Shown here one piece after another: positions 1 to 13,323 of a stretch of DNA of 64,000 nt (positions are counted from its first letter, which is position 1; the number at the start of each line of letters is the position of its first letter). Source of the stretch: Dipylidium caninum (lineage: Eukaryota > Platyhelminthes > Cestoda > Cyclophyllidea > Dipylidiidae); NCBI GenBank assembly GCA_017562135.1, contig QEYB01000290.1, positions 248,001-312,000 on the forward strand, written 5' to 3'. The notes under the pieces were generated by a model that ran no database searches, was not told the origin of the DNA, and saw only the letters and a program-made list of their open reading frames with translations. A program made the translations under genes and the position numbers.

Positions 1-1711
1 CCGAGTGACGTCCCAGCAAAAAACTAGTCAACGCTCCAAACACCCAAAGACGAAGCGTAGACTCTGCGCGCAGCAATGGACGCATCACTGAAAAGTCATT
101 CGCTTGTGCCACTTTTCAACTTAGTCTATAAGGAGCCTCATCTATCAGCAAACTTTTCAAACGATACATTGAAGAGCATAGGAAAATATTAACCTCAAGA
201 AACGCGAAACCTCAATCCGTCCAAATACCATCGAAATTCTCCAAATGCAACCCAAGACAAGGGCATTCTAGGGCGTTTCTTACTACCTGTTTACGTAAAT
301 GATTGTTTACCTTGTTGAACCATATACATCCATAGACGAACATGAGAAAGATTGGAGAAAAGAAGGGGGTAAATGCAAGGCTAGTTTGTTTTTGTGATTC
401 GATAAAGAGGAAAGTGCGCTAGCGCAACAGCACCACCCCACTATTAGAGGGGTGAGCGATCGATTTAGCAATGGAAACAGCAAGAAGTGTAGGGTGTTGT
501 GAGAGGAGTGATACAAAAATTGGTAGAACGAAAGACGACACGCCTCGGGGGCGGGGAGAGGGTAAGGAAAGACACGGATAGATAGACACTCGAGCCACTG
601 CGTGTAGCTGCACCTGTTCCTCGTTTAACACAAAACGTGGAGAACGGAAATAGCTCTAGACGTAAGTGCGGGCGTATAGATGCTGAATAATCAAAACGGG
701 TCGGCACGATAGTGGGTTAAGTGAGTGATAAAAACAGATTGCAGTTGCAATTTCGATTCACTGATCCGTTGATTCATTGAATAAGTGACTAGGATAGATA
801 AATGTGATTGTCTGCAGGAGCAAAGTTCACAGAAACTCGGTGGATGCGCCCTCGTAAAGGATGGAGTGCAGCAAACTGATGTTCGGTGTTGCGGAAAGAC
901 AGAGGTAAGAATCAGCCTGCATCCAATCCTAGAAAAAACGGAATGAATGAAATTAATCACCAGGCAGTAGCAGGAGTTTGGACAAGGGTATCATTGATAA
1001 AGTACGACGGGGCTTAGCAACTACGGTTGTGGCCACGTATAAACACAGGACTGAGAGGTCAAGGTTTCACTGGGACTACAACAAATCAGTATACTACTTA
1101 AACCACATTGACCTTAAGCACTATGGACGTTCCCACGATCAGACTCAGAAATCAAAATAAAGAGATTTTGAAACAATCCTCTGGAGGGGAAATAAACAGC
1201 GCCACCGAGATCATACTAGATGTATTCAATCGAACACACGACTCCACTAGAAATGGAGGTGCTCACATCAAGCGATAATGACTCAAGCCAGAACCTATTA
1301 ATCAGAAAGTTCAAAAACACGACTTCTAAGTCGCAGGAGCGTAGAGTCTACGCTATACCAGATCTGAAGATTTTGCGCTAGAAGAACATATAGGTTGAAA
1401 AATCACTGTAGTTCCTCTAATGCTTTGAGTAAGTCTTAGGGAACCACACGAATGCGTTTGAACAGATCTAACAGTAGCGGTGGAAGCAGTCATGCTCTGA
1501 TAAATTCAAATGATTCTAGACGGTTACGACGCCAGTCTTGAGCTTTTACAACAGTAGCCAACTAATAGGTTTATTACAAATTCAAACAATTTATAGACCG
1601 AAAGAAAAGGTCATGAAACTACACTACAAACCTCCTGGTTACCTATCCTGCCAGAACTCGAAAGTAGGTCGAAGTTGGATGTAATCGAATTTACAGAAGA
1701 ATTAAACCTAA
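1..1711. other. Intergenic, no gene recognised
   Basis: I see no exon with recognisable protein similarity or good splice signals on either strand. Short open frames near 307-960 on the minus strand look like chance frames. The stretch is probably 3' flank of the zinc-finger gene that ends at 1712 on the minus strand. Confidence 0.5.
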
Positions 1712-3949
1712 TTAACCGTAAGGACTCACTTCTTCGGTGAACAAGTCGCAAAAGTCGGCAGTGGAACCAGCAGAGCAGCCAGTATTCGGAGTTGTTTTGG
1801 TGATACTGTCGGGAGAAACCACAGATGTGGGGGGCTGAGATGGTGCATGAGCGGCTAGATGCTTGCGGAAGCACGTTAGCGAGACGTACAGACGTTGACA
1901 ATGAGGACAGGTAAACTGGGGAATACGAATCGTTTCCGCTGTTGTAGCCACAGTGGTATTAGAGATAGTACTTCCATGTTTTTTTACTTCAACCTCTTCC
2001 CTCCTCTCCTCTTCATCCATCTCGGTATCTCCTTCCCCTTCAAGACCTACAAAAGGGGTTGTGAAGGAATGAAATCGCCAAAACGATTTGCATTTTCGTC
2101 CTGGTTAGAACAACTTTTGAAGTAGTTAGAGGTATGGATATAGATAAGCATCACAGGGAAGCGGGCCGTATCAGAATTTCTTTTGGGAGAATTTAGGGCT
2201 TAGAGGTAAAGGAAAGCAAATGCTGCAAGGAAAAGTTAGGTCAAACGGAAAGGATAGAGAAAGTCTGCCCGAGGCCAATATTAATTACGAGTCCGGAAAA
2301 AATAGGCCGGAATCAAGATACACAAATAATTCATTTAAAGAGATATCGCCGCCAAAACGCGAGACTTCATTTACAAGGCTAAAGGAAACCGCATACCATA
2401 GATTTGATTAGCTTGTAGGGAGAGCACATTAAATTTAAGCAAATATGTGGATTGACGGGATTTAAGTGAGCGGTGTCGATGATAACCAGTCTACTAAACA
2501 CCCTGGAAGGCTAATTGAAGAGTTGAAGTATGGAGTACGTGGACAGCGGATGGAAAACGAGGACAAATAAATCTATTTGATTCGTATTCTGCGATAAACA
2601 ATAATATTAGAAAAAGGACAAAAATAATCTCACTTGTTAATCTGAGCATGGGAGGTTTAGACGAAAAAAGAATGGGTAAACAAGCGAAAGAGGAAGTGAA
2701 GTGGACCCACATTGACTTGATTTAACATTAATCCTTATCAAAAACGATTGAAAGGGACAAAAAAGTCCTCACCATGTGTTACACATCGGTAGCAGTTTGT
2801 CAAGGAAAATACAAATAGGGGTAAGACTAGATGAATAATCAGAAAGCCCATATAATGTGCTATGAACGTAGAATTAAATTTGTACTACTTACAATGAGAG
2901 AAGACCAAATAATGTGGATATCAGAGGGAGAGACAGGGAGGTGGGGAGACAAATAATAACTACGCTTTCAGTAACAATTTTACTGTAAAGCAAATAAAAG
3001 TTCAGGAAACAAAGTTTGTTAAGAAATCTCAAGTATCAGAGTCCGTAAGCAAATTAAATGAAAAATAAGGTACATACATAAGTTCGTGGTGATTGGATCA
3101 GAAAAATTGGCAAGAGAATCAGTCCATTTTCGGAAGCAAATAATACATCGTACTAAACGAAGAAATAGAACCATACATCTGGTTACTCTTCAAAAATATC
3201 CAAATTTTGACTGCATCAATCCCAATTTCGACATTTGAAAACATATATAGCCGAGTACACATCACATTTCTCGCTTTTATAGGTAAAGTTAACCAATGAA
3301 CATTAGGGAACAGCTTGTGTTCAAAAGCTATCCGTCCCGATAAAGTGAAAAATAGCGACCAATAAATCAAAAGCATTCCAATATATCAACCGACAAAGTA
3401 TTAAATGAAAATAACCTACCGCTGTTAAAGGAAATTTGGTTTCCGCAGGCTTCACATTTCCCAAATGTTTTCTTCGACTCTGAAATCACTCTTGAGCCAC
3501 ACAAATTGCATACGCAGTTCAAATGTTTCCTAATGTGGCTGTTAAGAGAGCTGTTAGATGAATAGGTTTTAGAGCAAAATTTGCAAGCATAACGTAGGCC
3601 ACCACCATTAGAGGGTGCCCTGTTCTCGTCATCAATGGAATGTTTCCGTCTAATATGTCGATTCAGGTAGGGCAAAAGGGCAAATGTTTGACGACAGTAA
3701 AGGGCAAATGAAGGATCCCTTGCATGCAGTTACATGGTCATCAATTTCCTTCGGGGCGAAACATTGCATACAGGTCTTGCAGATCGCGAAAAAAGAATCC
3801 CTGTGCTCGGTGCTTACATGGCGTATAAGATGCGACCGCGAGGCCAAAATGGCTGAGCAAAGGGGGCAGGTAAGTGTGTCAGACGAAAGAACTTGTGGTG
3901 GTCGTGATTGATCCGAAGTTACGGCAGATTTATTACGCACATTCGCCAT
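1712..3949 (-). CDS. C2H2 zinc-finger protein, two exons, one frameshift
   Basis: Probable nucleic-acid-binding protein with several C2H2 fingers; the target is unknown. Exon 1 (3949 down to 3420) starts at an ATG for MANVRNKSAV. It holds a finger beginning TCPLCSAILASRSHLIRH, a second CxxC pair (ICKTC), a third finger broken by a frameshift, a good fourth finger (CKFCSKTYSSNSSLNSHIRKH without its first residues), and a CxxC-rich tail (CNLCG, CEACG). Exon 2 (2046 down to 1712) follows a GTAGGT donor and a TGTAG acceptor; it has an acidic start and a last finger, CPHCQRLYVSLTCFRKHLAAH, minus its final residues. In finger three FICP is in one frame and CRQTFALLPYLNRHIRRKH in the next. One extra base near 3691-3696 explains this, and removing one base also makes the exon end in the phase that exon 2 needs. 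An in-frame upstream ATG at 4021 exists, but the stretch looks like 5' UTR. Family membership is clear; orthology is unknown. Confidence 0.75.
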
Positions 3950-5567
3950 AGTTGGTTGAATGAAAGACAGTATGGTGAAAAGTCTAAGAGGGAAAAATGT
4001 GTCGAAAGATAAAAATAACAAAGAAACTCAAGTATACGCAAGCAAGCACCTGTAATAAACGGAATAGAAATTTACGTCTATCAACCCTAATCTAGTGCAC
4101 TAGGTAAAATTAGTAAAATTGGCATATAGCGAGGCAGCTCTAAGTAGCACTGTACAGCTTGTATGAAAAAAGGCTCAAGGATGCGGTAAGCAGAATGAGG
4201 AAAAAGTCTAGACAAGCAGAAGCACGTTACCCAAACTCTGGGAAATTTGAATATTAGGACAAACCCATCATTCGCCCCGAAAATGCAGAACAAAGTCTAA
4301 TCGGTTCACAGACAAGCGGCCACTCCAGAATTAGAACGAACTTAAACAAATAACTCGCAATAAAATTGTTTCCATCCCACCACATATAGTATTATATAAA
4401 ATGAAAAAATATCGGTCAATCCAACAAGCTGAGTCATTGACACTCACTCCCTCCGTCCTTGATTGAATTATGGATTGGTTCCACGTTAAAGTAAAGATAT
4501 CCTCTCTATATCGGTAGAGAGACAATAATGAATAAGGTGAATAGTCTATGGGCAGGCAGCTTAAAGTGACACCTTGACATGGCCTACGGAATATATGCAT
4601 ACACTTAGCATACTCATATGGTCATTTTTTAATAATTATTATGATTAGATATATTGTGACTCATTTTACCTGTTCTTTTGTCAGCATTCAATGGAGTTTG
4701 TAATCACTTGTAGGTTTTAAATCGACTAAGTTTCAAATTTGGACAAATATTTTGCATATAACTACGCGGTCTCAAACTAAATACCAAGCCACAATTTTAG
4801 TAAATTCTTGAAGCCTTATTCCTTGGCCTTAACCGAATCATCGATGACGAAAGCGCGCTGATCCGTTGTTTAACCGCTTTTTTCTGTTAAGCTGACCAAA
4901 ATAATTATTTTGTTAGCAGATAGAGGCACTTGCATCTATTGTTAAATTTTCTTGTTTGTAATAAAATTGTTTTACTTATAATATGATATTGATTTCAATA
5001 CCATCTATAAATAAATACTCTCATAGTTCGACTAGGATATTATTTAAATATTCTGAAGGTCCTTATTTAGTCCTTGAGAAATTGCTGACTTTCCCGATGG
5101 GACACTTGTGTCGCTTTGTGACATTGTTTCGACTTACCCATGGTGCAGAACTATGCTTTTTTTTGTAATGCTAAGTTACATTGGACGGCGCAACAACTAT
5201 GTGAATTTTAACTTTTGCTTAAATTTTTTACTATCCGGACTTTATGAAATTTTTTGCTATTTCCACCTCTTTTTGTAGACTTACTGCTGACCACGGAGTT
5301 CTCTCTTTGGACTCCATTGATTACTTTTTACTTAGTTGTTTCTATCTCTCTATTCCTCGGGTGTTTTAACGCATTCTTTTTCCAATGCCTAATTTGTCAT
5401 AAAAAGTTTTGTATGTTTTCCACGAACTTGATTTTTAGTCCAATGCAACCCTTTCCTTTTATACAGTTGCCTATTCATCTGCATAATGGAATTTCCTGGA
5501 GCTAACGAGAACGAATTCTTAGTAGTGTCCACCTTGTAAAAATTTCATTAATTTTGTCTTCCCGTAG
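3950..5567. other. Intergenic, AT-rich
   Basis: No convincing exon was found. The first coding exon and start codon of the downstream P5B ATPase must lie somewhere here or further upstream, but I could not place them. Confidence 0.4.
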
Positions 5568-8500
5568 GAGTTTATTGGCTACCAACGCTGTTGCCTCAAG
5601 ACTCTTGCCATATGGATTGTTATAGTGCTCTCTGGACTTACTCTGATTCTAATTTTCTACTGGTGACGCGACTATCTGATTATCTTGACGCACTCAAAAG
5701 TTAATGATTCACGGGCCGAAATCTTCCTAGTTCGAGTATGTACTGGTTTTTCCTGTTTCTCTTCCTCAGTCCCCCTTGATGGGCACTGAGATTTGCAATG
5801 TAAACATACAATCACTATCAACAAACCAGTAAGTTGCCTTTAAATGTGAATCATTCAGGAGAATATAACCATACAAGTCAGCAGAGGCTAGATGTCTCAC
5901 AGAAACCAATTCCCTTCGCCTGAAAGATGACGAAGAAAATTGTACCATTAAATTTTTTCTGTATCAGAACTTGAAGTACGTTTGGTGTAGAGAAAATAGA
6001 AAATTCACCCCTGTTACGTAAGTTGAGATGCCTTCTTCTCATTCCCATTATTTCAAGTGGTCTGGATGAGTTAACCACCCTAGCAACTTTGTCAACCAAG
6101 CCTCTGTTAAAGGAGCAAGTGGACTATCTGTTTGCGTACTATGGTTTTAACCAAATCAATGTCCCATTGACTCCAATTCCGGTGAAGTTAGTCCGTGAGG
6201 TAGGTTTCACTCCTCTTCGCGTTTGTTATTCACTTCTCCTTCCCCCTCTTACCTCTATCCTACTTAGGTCCTCTCGCCATTTTGCGTATTCCAAATATTC
6301 AGCATTATTCTTTGGATGACCTCTGAATACTACTTTTATGCCTCAGTTATCTTCCTACTTTCAATTATTTCAGTGACCTTGTCGACCTATACCTGTCGCA
6401 AGGTAAAGCAGTATTTTTGTTTAAATGAGTTTTCAACTTCTAGAACGAGCTCCAATTACTTGAAAAGGTGAAGGTAGTTGAGTTTGTCTTTGTTCTTCGC
6501 AGTCATGCAAGTAGGATGGCCGTGCGAATAAGCTTAATTCACAGGCAAGCCGATAGAAATACTGTCAACGAATCTCGTACCAGGCGACATTGTATGTATT
6601 CCTTCGCATGGATGCGAGTTGTTTGCAGATATGCTCCTCATCAGCGGATCCTTTATCGTAGACGAAGCAAGTTTAACGGGTACGTGAAAAACTCACTTAA
6701 ACTTCAATCATTCTATCCTCTCCATCAGTTGCCCACAAGTTGAGTTGTAGTGTGAAACAGTTGTGCCATAAAGCCTAAGCCTATTCACTGTATAGCTAGT
6801 GGGTGGAGATGTGAGGCCTAGTCCCCCGGGAATGCTGCGATCTTTCATTACTTAATTTACTTGGCTTAAACAGACAAAAACACACATCATATCAATGACA
6901 CTTCGAGGGCAGCGATAAATTACGCCCTACAGTGAATGTAACCTATGATAGACTTATTAATGAGGTTGACGGGGTACGACTAGGATTAATTTTAGGTAAT
7001 ATAGGAGGTGAGAGATGCAAACTGAGTGTGGAGTGGAGGGGGACGGCGAACGTGGTAATTTTTGGAATTACACCTTGCCTTGTGCACTAATCGTTATTAT
7101 GCGCAACACCTCCTTATGTCTGATCTCAGTGGAAGTTCACTCCTCAAATTCGACTGGATCATTCACAATCATAAAATGAAAAATAGAAACAGAAATTACT
7201 CCGACCAAAATACATAGTTAATTTGAATTGAAGGCGGGATTAACTTTAGGCGTGACAAGCCGTAAACGATTTGTTGTTTGCGTGGACAGTAAGGGTAGAT
7301 GATATCAGTGGATGTGTGGAATTTTGTTGGAAGGCGAGATAAAAATAAGGTTAGGTAAGTCGAGTGATAGAAACTAGAGGGGATGAGTGACAAATTATCC
7401 TGTTAGGTTACGAGGTAGAGTCAGAGGATGTTAGATTCTGCTATTGTGCGTCTGTTTTATCGGATCGAGTGATTACCAAACATGTTGTATTGACTTAGTG
7501 CGGAATTTGGTAGCGTGTGTATGTGTGTTAGTGATGCGACATGCTGCGGAGTCTGTTGTCCTTTAAAGGCGAGAGTACGGCGCAAACAAAGTTGCAAATT
7601 AGTGAATTTTCTGGTAATAGCACCGAGGATGATAAGAAAATTGACATGCGTAAACTTTCTCACCACGTTCTTTTTAATGGAACACGTGTTCTACGAGCCA
7701 GAGGATCGCAAGATACACCGATGGTAAAAGCGGTGGTGCTACGAACTGGCTTCCTTACTATGAAAGGCAATCTGATTCGGACTATCCTCTACCCCAGACG
7801 TCTTGACATTGACTTCACGCTCGACAATTACCGTTTCCTCTCCATCATGGCCATTATCGCGATTTTGGGGTCCATATACACCTGGATCGTCCTCGTATGT
7901 CTTTTTTCCGTAACCTTATTCTTCCACTGTTTCCACTTTACCGAACTTCCTGTACCAATGTTTGGCTACAATCGGTATACAGTTAACACACGGATGTGGG
8001 CTCTGGTAGACCCAGTGGCTACAAGAGATGCTCCAACACCAACGTAATTGAGGACACTTAAGTAAACGAGCATTCTAACCGAGTGACTATGGATAGAAAT
8101 GGTCTCTATTTCATAAACTCAATAAAATTTGGCTTCTAGGGTTTTAATTCGCTCTCGCCTCTACCAATTGGAAAGCTTACATTTTGATTAATGGGAAAAG
8201 TCTCTTTGCCTTCAAATTTAAAGTGTTTTCTCTTCACGGCATTAATTAAACAAAATCAACATTTGTTATGAAACGGTACTTATTAGATTTGACTTGAAAT
8301 TCACTGACTTGGCATCCTCAAAAATTCGTTTAGGGTGAACTAGCATTCATATCTTTCTCCACCAATCAGAATACGACAATTTTCTTAGCGATTTTATGTT
8401 TGATCAACACACAATGGTATCAGTTACGTTTACGAAATGTACCAAACGTGCTATCAATGGCGTAATTAAGCATAAGAAAAATCTTCGTCGTCACAAGTTT

Positions 8501-9931
8501 GGCGAACTGCTTTCCCCCTTCCTCCTGCTGAGGTCCTCAATGCCTGGGATAAGACAGTTGCATAAGTCAACCTTGAGGAAAGTTAGACTTGACATTGTCA
8601 ATTGCTTTACAGTATCGCTACAACTTCAGCCTTGGCATGTTAGTGAGGCATTTGTTGGATATCCTAACCGTCGTGATTCCACCCGCATTGCCCACTGTCA
8701 TGACTACCGGTCTCTACTAAGCCCAACTCCGTTTGAGGAAACAAAATGTGTTCTGCATCAACCCCTCCGCCGTCCCTATTGCTGGCACTCTCAATACCTT
8801 CATCTTTGACAAGGTTAGCGGGTGTCACATTTAACTTCACCGTGTTGATAGGCAGGAACACTGACGGAAGAGTATATGTCTGTGAAGGGGGTGTGGAGAA
8901 GTGGGATATTTGATGATTCTCTCAAACTTTGTGAAATAAACGAGATTACAAACAAGCCCAGCCCTCTCTCCGCAGTTTTAGCCGCATGCCATTGCCTCAT
9001 TTATGATTCTACCACTGACGAGGTTATTGGAGATTTGCTGGATAAGGTTATCTTCACTGCCACCAAGTGAGTAAGAGATGCTGCGGCTCTTCACTTCCTT
9101 CTGAATCATGTTTGGATCGCCTTAACGTTTGTATCGTCTTACAGAGACGTAGGGAGCCAAATCTTGATGATCTTGTATCGACATTTGCCAACCCGATTGG
9201 GGCTATTATCTATAATCCAAACGTGAGTTGTTACCTTTTCATCCAATTGAACAACTTGCTTTTTGATGTCCCCTAGTCTGATGATACATCGCCTTGGCAA
9301 CAATTGAGCGTCTTGCGGCATTTCCCATTCTCTTCAACCGTCCTAAGGCAATCGGCTGTGGTTGAGACGGCGGGAGGCGATAGTGAGATTGTGGTGCTTA
9401 CGAAAGGCGCCCCAGAGGCTGTGGCGAGTCTTTGTGATGCACACAGCATGCCGATGGATTGGGAGAAAGCCCTGAATTACTTCACTGAAGAGATGAAATT
9501 TGAATTCGCGAAGCTTTTCATTCCCGCTTTTACTCATTCTTGCTGCTTTCTTGACTCATTTCGTTAACCGCAACTTCAGTGCGTTCTCTTTCGGTGTCGC
9601 CTCTAATCTCCTCAACGATTTCACATTCCTTCCACCTAATCCTCATCGGCTTTTAATAGAAGTACTCAACCGTCACTCCAAGGAGGTTCTTTCTTATAGG
9701 GTTATAGAGTTCTGGCTTTAGCATGGAAGCCCATAAGCCAAAAAATCAGCGATGGCCCGGAGAAAGGGTGCGACAATTGGAGAAAATTCTTCCACTTGCA
9801 GAGACGCGAATATTTTGAACGTGATTTACTCTTCCTTGGACTAGTAGTCCTTGACAATCCCGTGAAGCCGGCAACAAAATCAACTATTGGTGAACTCTTG
9901 AAAGCCAATATCCGTGTGGTTATGGCTACTG

Positions 9932-11679
9932 GTAGGTCTTCTTTACATGTCAATTTGTGCAGCCAACTTATTAGTATTCCGTATTAGTCAGCCAATTCAT
10001 CCAACGATTCCTCATTTTCCCATTCTTCCACCCATACATATCGTATACTTCTGTCATTTCATCTCTCCACCAATCATCCCTCGAACGGAACTTTTCTCCA
10101 AACTCATCTACATTGCATTAGGAGCTAATGTAATCGCGTATTCAGTCACCACTCTTTTATTAGTTTATCTGAAACGGGAGTAGCAAAAACTTACATCGCA
10201 TACGTACATCGTGCATCGGCTCCTCCTCGTGGCGACTGCTGGGGAGAGTGGGTTCGCCCCCTCCAGCTATTAATCTGGGTCAGCGCCTCTGGGGATTATG
10301 GGCTGACCTCCCACCCGAGAGGTTCATTCCAGTTATAAACGGGGAAAACAGTAGTAAAACATAGGCCTTAGCCTCGTGCGTGTACGCGTGCGCGAGACAT
10401 AGGAGGTTTGGGTCCCAGCGACGAGTCCGAAAGCGTTTTCGCCTTGTTTATATCTGCTTCTGTGGCTGCGAGGACTGCGGGCCTTCGCTCCGTAATGAAT
10501 TGCGTTCAATGCCCTGTGCATTTGACCTCGTAGCCGGTGCGGTTGAGATTAACGGTCCTGTAAGCCGCAACCGGACCCGCCTGACTTGGTCGCGCGTTCC
10601 TCGGTGCTTCGACAGTGGCGGCCTGCTGCTCATGCACACCCGTTGTGTAGTGGGCTAGTTAGTCTCGTTGTCAGCGGCCGTCGCACAACTAAACGTATGC
10701 GGCTGATCACTGAGCCCGTATGTCGACAAAGAGTGCAGCTAAATGTGTGAACTGGTGTGAATCGCAGACTGCTTCCAATGTTGACACCCTGGAAACACAC
10801 TGCGACAATAGGATCTCAACCCACTCCACTGCTCCCATTATCCATCTTCTGAACCACTGTCTTTGAATTGCCTCCATTTCTGGGCAAGCAAATACCTTCC
10901 CCTCCCCTCCCTCTGTTCCCAAAACGGTCGGTTTCGCAATGGTGAAGTGGGTGAATGGCATAAAAAGAAAGAAGAAGACTAATTCTTCATAAAAATTCTC
11001 TGAAGTATACAAAAAGTGCTCAATAGAAGCATAAGATGACATTTTCATACCTTTAAACCGTCCACCAATGTGACACACAATAGAGATAATCGTTGAGGTA
11101 GCCTTGAAAGTCTCAGTGGTGTGATCCTGAATGAAAAATTTTTCCGGGACATCTAACTTGTTAACTTTTATTTTTGAAAACTTTTTTTGGTTACTACTTC
11201 GACGAAGTATAAAAAGAATTTGCAGACTACATAATGGTCCTAAACCACATAAACGGGGAGTACTCCGAAGTCGTCGTCACTTTACCATTGGAGTATAAAA
11301 TTCCTAAGAGATTAGAGCTGTTAGACTTGATGATATTTCCAAAAGAGAGCTGTATATTCCTCGAACAATCCTACGACAGAATGGTTTAATTGCCTAGACA
11401 GCTTACCCGTGAGTGAACAGGAATAAAAGGGATAGGCTGACCTCCAACATCGGTGTTATTATGCCCGGAGGCATGGGCTTAGAGGAGGAGGTGAGTGATG
11501 GACGAGTGATCACTTCTGGCACAAAATTATCTATGTTTCGATTGGCAGCACGTTGCTTACGTTTTTTGCCGACTTTTTTGGCCTTTTTGTTTGATTACGG
11601 CATCTACATTTTCTTTCTCATTGGCAGGGTGAGGAAGTCGTATTATATGTCTTAAACAGTCTACCTGCTCTCTTGCCAG
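9932..11679 (+). other. Large intron of the ATPase pseudogene, unidentified GC-rich insert
   Basis: This 1.75 kb intron (GTAGGT...TTGCCAG) is much longer than most of its neighbours. Positions 10,200-10,900 are richer in GC and CpG than the flanks and look like inserted repeat DNA. I cannot name the family and see no transposase or reverse-transcriptase motif. Confidence 0.4.
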
Positions 11680-12041
11680 GTGACAATCTTCTCACTGCCC
11701 TCTCAGTTGCCCGTCAGTGCAAGCTCATCAAGGCGTCGGAAGTGATAAATCGAGTCACTCCGTCGAATGGTCTCATTGAATCTCCCTCCTGCCCGTCCCC
11801 TCTCCTCTGTTTTGAGGTCGTCTCAACACAAGGCGACAGCTCTGCTGCCGAAAACGCTGCGGGGATTTGTGAGACTCTGAGCAAACTCGTCCAATATCCC
11901 TCTGTCCGCACAGACGACACCGTTGTTGTCACAGTGGCACCAGGCGAAGTCTCGGCAATTCTCTCCAAAAACTTTCATCTAACAATGAGTGGCACCACGT
12001 GGAATTTTATTTGCACCAATGTGCCCAACTTTGTGCCCACT

Positions 12042-13323
12042 GTGAGTTTAAAGAACTTTTATGTCGCTACTGAAGTCTACTAAGTAGTGGAGTGAAGCTT
12101 ATCTTGACCTCACCCTACTTGATACCAAGAGTCATTGCGGTCTTGGCTCATTTTTCTAAAATTTGTCGATAACGGCAGTGTGTTTGCTGTCTTCAAAGGT
12201 CATGATTTATTCTAGTGTGCAGAGCCACGGTGATTGGTACGTTGACTTCCGTTTTTGTCTCAACACCGAGGCTTCTGATTGTCCGGCCACATCCTGCCAA
12301 CTGACACGGTCTCCAAGCGACCGTGTTTAGTGACATGTCTTGCCAACCTAATCAACAAAAGAGGCCGCAAAAGGCAGAATATTTATTGGTAATTTCGGTG
12401 TTAGCTTTAGCTTTGCTGGCACATTTTAAGGGCGAGGGGAAGCGAAAATATACACCGTCAGTTATGTCTGTTGACACGACCGAATCACCTCGAAGGCTTT
12501 CATGGACTGTCGATCTTAGAGCCAGTTATTCGCCTTACCTGCGTCATCCACCTCAATGGTGAGGAGATTCCTTTTTTGCTCAAAAAACGCGCATTTTTTG
12601 GATTTACATCAGTCGGACTGAGGCCAAACAGTTCTCGAAGTTGAGAGTCGAGGCGAAACGAACCGGACTTTTGTTGGAAGCTCTTAACGACTGGACGACA
12701 GTGGAATGGGTTGTTCCGCAGCCGTCTTACGTACGCGACACCGGTCAATCGACCAGTGGGTACATGTTCTATAGCCGAACTAGTCGATGCTTGGAAAATA
12801 GAGAAATCAAAAAACACTGGAGAGACCGGTCTTTCCACTCCGTCGGAGAAACGGAAGGGAAGGATGACGAGTGTTGAGACGGTTGAACTAGCGAAAAGCA
12901 CTCGTACATTGTAAACTATATTACAAATCTAGGTGGTTGAGGAAGTGAAGAAAAGAACTTGAGACGCATGTAAGATTTTTCTGTATGCAGACCAACGAAC
13001 ATATTCATTTCATCCGTCCTTCTGAAAGACATTTGTTCCCGATGTTTTTTCGTAATACCAAGAGCAAATTCATTCTTTTGGCTTGGATTTGATGGATATC
13101 ACGAGTGGAGTAGTCGAGGCTAACCGTCTGGGGACAAATCGAGACTCTTGTAAAAAATATGATTATTAGTTAATCCTAAAGGCTTGAATAGTCATGAATT
13201 TATACTTGAAGTTCCGGTAAACCCGTGAGATCTTCGTGGACCCCTTACGGTTAGAGTTTGTACACAGCATCGTGGACACTCTGTGATCAGCAGCTTACTT
13301 ATACACTCTCCTCCTTTTTATAG
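12042..13323 (+). other. Large intron of the ATPase pseudogene
   Basis: A 1.28 kb intron (GTGAGT...TTATAG). A 133-codon open frame on the minus strand (12,500-12,901) lies inside it. I recognise no domain in that frame and it may be chance. Confidence 0.45.

Noticed and set aside
5664..8720. In-frame TGA and TAA of the ATPase read as recoding (alternative code or selenocysteine)
   Set aside because: The flatworm nuclear code is standard and all neighbouring intact genes use TAA/TGA/TAG as stops; two other lesions in the same gene favour decay.
12500..12901. 133-codon minus-strand frame in an ATPase intron
   Set aside because: No recognisable domain, no splice context, and it lies wholly inside an intron; probably chance or a degraded repeat.
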